Assembly: GCF_008727875.1 (NCBI RefSeq)
Contig: NZ_VTWS01000003.1
Location: 620,001 to 684,000 of the forward strand
DNA: 64,000 bases
From: Larkinella humicola
GTDB taxonomy: Bacteria > Bacteroidota > Bacteroidia > Cytophagales > Spirosomataceae
Direction: 5' to 3'
Shown: positions 58,464-64,000 of the stretch, in pieces
How positions within the stretch are numbered: position 1 is the stretch's first letter
Layout: each line of letters begins with the position of its first letter
Made by a program: the position numbers and the translations under genes
The notes under the pieces: model-generated
The model's input: the letters and a program-made list of their open reading frames with translations, nothing else
The model's database searches: none
What the model was told of the DNA's origin: nothing

Positions 58464-59067
58464 AATAGGGATGAATAAAATAGGGTGTAAAAGACCGTTC
58501 TTTCGCTGTGTTCAATGAGCCTCCGAATTGAGACCGGTTCTCTCTTTTCAACCTGGTTTTCCAGAATTGGTTTAACTATTAACCGGACTGGAAGCTAAAG
58601 TTCTATTGTCTGCACAAACTCTAATTCCTATTGTAATTTTTTTAGAAGTGATTATTTGGTTTGGGGCTATTTCGTAAAAGAAAACCACTTTCCATCTTTT
58701 TTGCCACTATCTAAGTAACCATTTGTATACGGTAAACTCCTAAAAACAGGGGTTATATCTTGTAATAATTAAATCGATTTATATTTTTTTAAGTAAAAAA
58801 AACAGCATTATTGAAATTTTATAAAAAACCTTTTGTTGATTACATTCAGTCTAAATAAGAAAAAATGCCCCTATTTTAAAAGCGATATAACCTTTCCAAT
58901 AAACCTGAACGGTCACTTTTAACGTACTGTTTATCAGACTATTTTCGTATTCCTGATTTTAACGAAACGTGAACGAAAAGAAGACTGGGGCGGCAAATTC
59001 GACACCTCTATGTGGAATAATCGGGTACGCAACCGCAGTCATCTCATCAATTAAACTGTTGAGAGCA
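58464..59067. other. AT-rich intergenic region, about 600 bases
   Basis: It is much richer in A+T than the rest of the window, with runs of A and T at 58770-58850. GGTTATATC (58751-58759) and GATATAACC (58883-58891) form a distant inverted repeat of 9 bp. No ORF of coding character is visible apart from weak upstream in-frame codons of the HTH gene. It may be a remnant of a mobile element or a long control region. Confidence 0.45.
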
Positions 59068-59484
59068 ATGAAAAACATTAAAGCACTTACCCCGGATGAA
59101 ATGAAGCAACTTCGTCAGTTGATTTCTACCACGGATAATGTCATCTTGCGACGACGCTGTCAGTGCATTCTCTACAGTTTTCAGGGGATGCAGGTCAATG
59201 AACTCGTAAGCATGTTCCAGGTCGACCGCCGGAGTATTTACAACTGGATGAATCGGTGGAACAAAGGCCGAATCGAAGCACTGATCGATAAACCGGGCCG
59301 TGGTCTGAAGCCCAAGTTGAATGTAGCCCGCCAGGATCATGTAGAAGAAGTAAAACAGGCTTTTCAGATGTATCAGGGCAATTACAACCAGGTTTTAGAA
59401 CACGTCAATACCCGAATAACCAAACCCGTCAGTCACGACACCCTGCGTCGCTTTGTAAAAAAACTGATGGTTCCCGGCGTCTAG
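59068..59484 (+). CDS. Stand-alone HTH protein of IS630 transposase type, without DDE domain
   Basis: 138 residues from ATG 59068 (MKNIKALTPDEMKQLRQLIS). Two HTH units are visible: ILRRRCQCILYSFQGMQVNE / LVSMFQVDRRSIYNWMNRWN, then GRIEALIDKPGRGLKPKLN and a second winged unit (HVEEVKQAFQMYQGNYNQVL, THDTLRRFVKKL-like VSHDTLRRFVKKLMVPGV). This is the N-terminal DNA-binding half of IS630/Tc1-type transposases. The frame stops cleanly before any DDE catalytic region, and nothing resembling one follows. It may be a decayed element or a domesticated DNA-binding protein. It is preceded by 600 AT-rich bases. Confidence 0.75.
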   Translation: MKNIKALTPDEMKQLRQLISTTDNVILRRRCQCILYSFQGMQVNELVSMFQVDRRSIYNWMNRWNKGRIEALIDKPGRGLKPKLNVARQDHVEEVKQAFQMYQGNYNQVLEHVNTRITKPVSHDTLRRFVKKLMVPGV

Positions 59485-59607
59485 CCGCCTTTTCCATACC
59501 TCCAACGTCTTGCTATCGATAAAACGCTGTACGCTCTAGTAACAAAATAGGCGGTCCCGGTTTGCCCGAACTCCGGCATCAACCGGGGCCGTTCTATCTT
59601 TTCTTCC

Positions 59608-61215
59608 TTACTTCTTATCCCGTGCGGCTTTAAACTCCGAGCCGGTTTTCCAGCCGGGAAAGGTGGATTCGTTGCTCAGGCGATAGCCCACGTTGAACAG
59701 CAACTGCATGTCTTCGAGGATGCCGGACAAATCCCAGGACGATGAATATTCGTCCGAGGGCGCGTGGTAGCGGTTCAGGTTGTGGTCTTCCAGTTGGGCT
59801 TTTCCCCAGGCTTCGCCGTTTTTCACCGACCGAACACCGGTTTTGAGGTACAAGGCTGGCACACCGACTTTGGCAAAGTTGAAGTGATCGGAGCGGAAAT
59901 AACTCCCCGCCGACGGATTGAAATCGCCCCGGATAAACCGCCCCTGTCTGGCGGCCGCAGCCTCCGCGTAATCTTCCAGATCGGACTGTCCCTTGCCGAC
60001 AATTACCACATCTTTGGTCCGTCCCACCGGAATGAACGCGTCCATGTTGATGTTGGCAACGGTTTTGGCTAACGGGAAAACCGGGTGCGTTGCGTAGTAT
60101 TCCGACCCCAGCAAGCCCTGTTCCTCCGCCGTCACGGCCAGAAACAGGATGGATCGTGACGGTTTCTTTTTCAGTTTGGCAAACGTCTCGGCCAGTTCGA
60201 GCAAAGCCGCCGTGCCGGACGCATTATCGGACGCCCCGTTGTAAATCGAGTCGCCTTTGATGGCTTCGCTTTTGCCCAGATGATCCCAATGTGAAGTGTA
60301 AATGATGTATTCGTTCTTTCGATCGGTGCCGGGGAGCAAGGCCAGCACATTCTGGGAGGTCGATTTCGTAATCTGGTTGTTGATCACCAGCGAAGTCGTC
60401 AGTCCCAGTTTGACGGGCTTAAAACCACGAACACCCGCTTCCCGAAACAGTTCCGGCGAAACGCCCGCGTGCTTGAACAGGCTCTTGGCCGCATCCAGCG
60501 TAAGCCAGCCTTCCACCGTCGCCCGCGATCGGTTGTTGTCGGCGGCCTGTAAGTACAGTTTTGATTTCGAGAAACTGCTGCGAACCACGGACCAGCCGTA
60601 ACTGGCGGCTTTGGATTCATGAACGATCAGAACGCCTGCCGCGCCCTGCCGGGCCGCTTCTTCATATTTGTACGTCCAGCGACCGTAGTAGGTCATGATG
60701 TTTCCCTTAAACAGCGTGCTGTCGATCAGGCCCGGATCGTTCACCATCACCACCACGGTTTTGCCCCTGACGTCCAGACCCGCGTAGTCGTTCCAGTTGT
60801 ATTCGGGTGCCACAATGCCGTAGCCCACAAACACCAGCTCCGAATCGGTAATCTTCACCTGATTTTCCACATGGGGCGTTGTTACGACAAAATCGGTCAG
60901 GTTCGCGAGCGAAACCGTGCCGTTTTTACCCTTCAGCATCAGTGGACCCGCCGGGGTCGAGGCAATGTTTACCATCGGTACATCCTGAAAATAGCTCTTG
61001 CCATTGCCGGGTTGCAAACCAGCTTTCTGAAACGCGGTTTTCAGGTAGTCGACGGTTTTCTTTTCACCGGCCGTAAACGGTTTTCGCCCTTCGAAGGCGT
61101 CTGAAGCCAGTACCTGAATGTGTTTGACAAACGCTTTGCCGTCGATCGCAACACTGTCGGCAGTGGCGAAAGCATAATTTCCGGCCAAAAGAAAGAGGAG
61201 AAAGAGTCGCATCAT
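59608..61215 (-). CDS. M28 family zinc aminopeptidase, secreted
   Basis: 535 residues with a signal peptide (about 1-18, ending NYAFA). A PA-insert domain (about 130-280) splits the peptidase. Zinc ligands and catalytic residues: His in IYTSHWDHLGKSEA, Asp in NGASDNASGTAALLELAETF, Glu-Glu in AVTAEEQGLLGSEYYA, Asp in NINMDAFIPVG and His in YFRSDHFNFAKVGVPAL. Processes peptides from the N-terminus, or acts as a glutaminyl cyclase relative; aminopeptidase is more likely. It starts 12 bases after the outer-membrane barrel stop, so both are likely cotranscribed and may work together on peptide uptake (inference). Confidence 0.93.
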   Translation of the reverse strand: MMRLFLLFLLAGNYAFATADSVAIDGKAFVKHIQVLASDAFEGRKPFTAGEKKTVDYLKTAFQKAGLQPGNGKSYFQDVPMVNIASTPAGPLMLKGKNGTVSLANLTDFVVTTPHVENQVKITDSELVFVGYGIVAPEYNWNDYAGLDVRGKTVVVMVNDPGLIDSTLFKGNIMTYYGRWTYKYEEAARQGAAGVLIVHESKAASYGWSVVRSSFSKSKLYLQAADNNRSRATVEGWLTLDAAKSLFKHAGVSPELFREAGVRGFKPVKLGLTTSLVINNQITKSTSQNVLALLPGTDRKNEYIIYTSHWDHLGKSEAIKGDSIYNGASDNASGTAALLELAETFAKLKKKPSRSILFLAVTAEEQGLLGSEYYATHPVFPLAKTVANINMDAFIPVGRTKDVVIVGKGQSDLEDYAEAAAARQGRFIRGDFNPSAGSYFRSDHFNFAKVGVPALYLKTGVRSVKNGEAWGKAQLEDHNLNRYHAPSDEYSSSWDLSGILEDMQLLFNVGYRLSNESTFPGWKTGSEFKAARDKK

Positions 61216-61227
61216 GCCTAAAGATAA

Positions 61228-63948
61228 CTAAAACTCATTCTCCGTCGGCGTATCATCCCGATCACGTTCCTGATCGCGATCTTTTTCCCGAACCACCTGC
61301 CGACTCAATCGGTAGCTGAAGCCAATGAAACCGATGCGGCTTTCGCGTTTGCTGCGCGTAGACGACACAAAGTTGGAGCCAAAACTCTCGTTCTGAAACT
61401 GCAGCGTATTGAAGATGTCACTGACGCGCAGGCTCACCGTTCCGCGCCCTTTCAGAATATTTTGTTTGACCCCCAGATCGACGTTAAAGAAGCCTTTGAT
61501 GGTTCCCTGTGCCACGATAAACGGCGACCGGTAATTCATCGCCACCTGAATATCGGTTCCTTTTTTCGGGTTCATGTTGGAGGTGACCCGGGCCGTCCAA
61601 CTCCGGTTCGTGCGGGTCAGAATGCCCGGAACATCGGCACTGGCCTGGATGTTTCGCTGGAAAAACGAGAAATTACCATTCACCTTCCACCAGCGCGTAA
61701 GATCCTGCGTCACGACCACTTCCAGCCCGTAATTCTGCGAACGGTTCAGGTTCAGCGACGTTTGCTCGGTAATACCGTCGGGTCGCAGCGTCCGGTAATT
61801 TGTAATTTCGTTGTTTGTCTGGCGGAAAAACAGCGACGATGTCAGCGTTGTGCTTTTGCCATACAGCAAATGGCTTATCTCAAACGAATTGATCAACTCC
61901 GGGTTCAGGTCCGGATTCCCGTAGCGGATGTTCAGCGGATCGGACAAGTCGATGAAGGGGTTGAGCGACCAGGTCGACGGCCGGTTGATCCGGCGGCTGT
62001 AGTTGATCTGCATCTTCTGCGATTCGCTGGCGTTGTAGTTCAGGAAAACACTGGGAAACAGGTAGATATAATCCCGCTGGCTTTTCACGTTGGTGGTCCG
62101 CTGATCCGTTGTGATGTTGGTATATTCGGTACGCAACCCCACCTGGTAGCTAAACTTTCTGATCTCGTTGCCGAAATTGACATAAGCCGCGCTGGTTCGT
62201 TCGTCGTAAATGAAATTATTGCTGATGGCGGGGTTTATCGTCCAGATGCCGTCCAGCAGGTTCTCAAACGTATAGTCGGAAGCCAGCCGCCGGTAGGTGT
62301 GTTTCAAGCCGGTTTCGAGTTTCTTCTTGTCTTTGAGCGGTTCCACAAAATCCAGTTGCAACACCGCCACCCGGTTTTCCCGGCCATTGTCGGCGCGCTG
62401 CTGGCCAATCAGGAAATTGGGCGTCAACAACGTTTCGGGCAAGGTCGTGGTGTTGCTGAAGTTCTGGTATTCCGTGCTTTCGTTAGTCGATGTAGTGGCA
62501 TCAAAGGTGAGTTCCCGCCCCTGTTTGTCGAACGTCCGGCGATACCCGAAAACGTAATCCAGTCCTCTTTCAGGTTCGGTTTCTTCGGTAATCCGCAGGG
62601 TTCGTCCCAGCGACACCCGGTTAGCATCCAATGTATTGAAATTCTCCTCTTCCGAATCGCGGCTGTATTCAGGCCGGTAGAGAATCGAAGCGGTAATGTT
62701 GTCGCGGGGCGACAGTGTGTAATCGAAACCGACGCGAAGGTTGTTGTTCACGCTCCTTCGGATGGCGTCGTTGCGTTGCGCCAGATAACTGATCGAGTCT
62801 CCGAATATATTCTGCCGTTCCGAAATCCGGTACTGAAACCGCCGGTTTGCCCGGAAATTATAACTGCTGAATAGGTTCAATTTCTTAAACCGTGTGTTCA
62901 GATTAATCGACGCATTGTATTTATCCCGCGTACCGACGTTCAGTTGCACATTGCCATTGAAACCCGCAGCACGTTCTTTTTTGAGAATAATGTTGATAAT
63001 CCCGGCCGCTCCGTCGGCATCGAATCGTGACGACGGATTGGTGATCATCTCGATTCGTTCGATGTTGCTGGCCGGAATCTGTTCCAAAATCGCCTGGCGG
63101 TCGAGCCCCGTCAAACCCGACGGTTTTCCATCGACCAGCACAATCACGTTGCTGCTGCCGCGTAAACTCAGTGTACCATCGACATCCACCGTTACGGAAG
63201 GTACATTCTGCAAAATATCGATGGCCGAACCGCCCTGCGCGATGGGCAACTGATCGACGTTCACAATTTTGCGGTCGAGGGAGTATTCATACGCCTGTTT
63301 CTGCCCCTGAACCACCACTTCCTGAAGCTGTTTGGCGGTTTCGGTCATCAGAATATTCCCCAGATCGACGATCGGTTTGTCCATACTGATCACAATGCGC
63401 GGCACCCGTTTGGCCGCGAAACCCAGGCTTTGAATGAGCAGGTAATAGGCATCCGGCGCCAGATTGTTCATCTGGAAAAACCCTTTTTCGTCCGTCAATG
63501 CGCCCGTCACCGAACTCGAATCCCGCGAGCGGAACAGGCCGATGCTGGCAAATTCGACGGGTTGGTTTTTTCCGGCTTGCGGAGTGAGGAGTTTTCCGCT
63601 GATTTTTCCGGAACCGACAACGGATTCCGGTGCCCCCGCATTGGCCCGACGACCCGCTGCTGTTCCTGTACCAGCCGGTTGGGTTGCCGACGTTGGCCCA
63701 TCCGTGGTTGGAAGGGCTGGTTGCAAAACCGGCTGCGTCGACGCGGAACGAACCGTATCAGGGCGGTCGGCCGAATTGTACTGCGTCGTGTCCGGACGAA
63801 TCGGAGCGGCTGGCTGGGTCGTATCCGCTTCCAGTCCAATGGCTTGCACCATCGCATTGGAAACCGGTGCTGGTTGCTGCGCCTGGGCGGTTCCCAACAC
63901 GAGCCAGAGGGCACAAATCACTAAAAAAGAAACCGGATCGGTCTTCAT
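61228..63948 (-). CDS. TonB-dependent-receptor-like outer-membrane beta-barrel protein
   Basis: 906 residues from ATG 63948, which gives the signal peptide FLVICALWLVLGTAQAQ; an ATG at 63996 would add 16 residues. A proline/threonine-rich linker (about 20-115) precedes a carboxypeptidase-regulatory domain (about 118-205, KNQPVEFASIGLFRSRDSSS). A plug follows (about 225-330, NVDQLPIAQGGSAIDILQNV, LSLRGSSNVIVLVDGKPSGL) and then a long barrel with alternating strands to the end (GFIGFSYRLSRQVVRE). This is the OMP_b-brl_3 type rather than SusC: no SusD follows. The ligand is unknown. The promoter lies beyond the window edge or in its last 50 bases. Confidence 0.9.
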   Translation of the reverse strand: MKTDPVSFLVICALWLVLGTAQAQQPAPVSNAMVQAIGLEADTTQPAAPIRPDTTQYNSADRPDTVRSASTQPVLQPALPTTDGPTSATQPAGTGTAAGRRANAGAPESVVGSGKISGKLLTPQAGKNQPVEFASIGLFRSRDSSSVTGALTDEKGFFQMNNLAPDAYYLLIQSLGFAAKRVPRIVISMDKPIVDLGNILMTETAKQLQEVVVQGQKQAYEYSLDRKIVNVDQLPIAQGGSAIDILQNVPSVTVDVDGTLSLRGSSNVIVLVDGKPSGLTGLDRQAILEQIPASNIERIEMITNPSSRFDADGAAGIINIILKKERAAGFNGNVQLNVGTRDKYNASINLNTRFKKLNLFSSYNFRANRRFQYRISERQNIFGDSISYLAQRNDAIRRSVNNNLRVGFDYTLSPRDNITASILYRPEYSRDSEEENFNTLDANRVSLGRTLRITEETEPERGLDYVFGYRRTFDKQGRELTFDATTSTNESTEYQNFSNTTTLPETLLTPNFLIGQQRADNGRENRVAVLQLDFVEPLKDKKKLETGLKHTYRRLASDYTFENLLDGIWTINPAISNNFIYDERTSAAYVNFGNEIRKFSYQVGLRTEYTNITTDQRTTNVKSQRDYIYLFPSVFLNYNASESQKMQINYSRRINRPSTWSLNPFIDLSDPLNIRYGNPDLNPELINSFEISHLLYGKSTTLTSSLFFRQTNNEITNYRTLRPDGITEQTSLNLNRSQNYGLEVVVTQDLTRWWKVNGNFSFFQRNIQASADVPGILTRTNRSWTARVTSNMNPKKGTDIQVAMNYRSPFIVAQGTIKGFFNVDLGVKQNILKGRGTVSLRVSDIFNTLQFQNESFGSNFVSSTRSKRESRIGFIGFSYRLSRQVVREKDRDQERDRDDTPTENEF

Positions 63949-64000
63949 AAAACGTTGAAATAAATGGTATCTATTTAAGAAAGCAGGCCTGTTCATCCGG

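Noticed and set aside
61462-62874. 470-codon plus-strand open frame opposite the outer-membrane barrel
   Set aside because: Antisense of a barrel gene with typical alternating strands; no independent support.

Overview
The window looks like a chromosomal segment of a Bacteroidota species of the Cytophagales, close to Spirosoma or Larkinella; the genus is inferred, the phylum is well supported. The evidence is: a secreted subtilase with a type IX secretion C-terminal sorting domain, DUF4296 and DUF2480 proteins, bacillithiol synthase BshC, twin-arginine Gfo/Idh/MocA oxidoreductases, a DUF1080 protein, a carboxypeptidase-regulatory/TonB-type outer-membrane barrel, general absence of Shine-Dalgarno sequences, and promoters of the Bacteroidota form (TTG or TTTG, 18-20 bases, TAnnTTTG). 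No prophage, rRNA operon, CRISPR array or complete insertion sequence is visible.

Layout. 0-2.8 kb: the 3' part of a 7TM-DISM histidine kinase facing an aldehyde dehydrogenase. 2.8-8.1 kb: a MarR repressor divergent from an EmrA-EmrB-TolC-like tripartite efflux operon, with two matched palindromic operators around the promoter, then an orphan acyl carrier protein. 8.1-13.6 kb: ComB-like phosphatase, GcvT, a secreted carboxypeptidase-regulatory protein, a HigBA-type toxin-antitoxin pair, a small EamA transporter and a DinB protein. 13.7-22.4 kb: an SGNH-like hydrolase with Cys in the nucleophile position, a 1336-residue T9SS subtilase, a GT2 glycosyltransferase, protoporphyrinogen oxidase and a DUF4296 lipoprotein. 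22.6-26.2 kb: a short DUF58/BatD-like/VWA operon followed by rnhB. 27.2-30.9 kb: a minus-strand housekeeping run rpmH, rnpA, S41 protease, tsaB, DUF2480. 31-38 kb: M61 peptidase, GH30 glycosidase, uvrB, prfA. 38.2-50.1 kb: Gfo/Idh/MocA, DUF1080, PadR, bshC, 5-formyl-THF cyclo-ligase, a serine hydrolase, myo-inositol oxygenase, an SSS symporter, Nudix, ThuA and a second Gfo/Idh/MocA. 50.3-64 kb: PbpC, a beta-CASP nuclease, tRNA-Leu(CAG), a third Gfo/Idh/MocA with a TIM-barrel isomerase, a zinc alcohol dehydrogenase, a lone IS630-type HTH protein in an AT-rich pocket, an M28 peptidase and an outer-membrane barrel.

How the parts fit. Three Tat-signal Gfo/Idh/MocA proteins, DUF1080, ThuA and a Tat-signal TIM-barrel isomerase are families known or suspected in oxidation and cleavage of sugars through 3-keto intermediates. 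Together with GH30, inositol oxygenase and the SSS symporter they suggest a carbohydrate scavenger that does much of its sugar chemistry outside the cytoplasm (inference).

The most unusual property is not one gene but the spaces between genes. About a dozen long inverted repeats with arms of 16-51 bp, many of them perfect, lie within a few bases of stop codons. They fall into several sequence families. A separate CCCCTAAATCCCC element with a partly conserved loop lies mainly in divergent promoter regions. Some of this repeat DNA appears to have been taken into coding sequence: as the C-terminal tail of the symporter, as a loop of 5-formyl-THF cyclo-ligase, and as the signal peptide of the BatD-like protein. 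One palindrome carries two consensus DnaA boxes.
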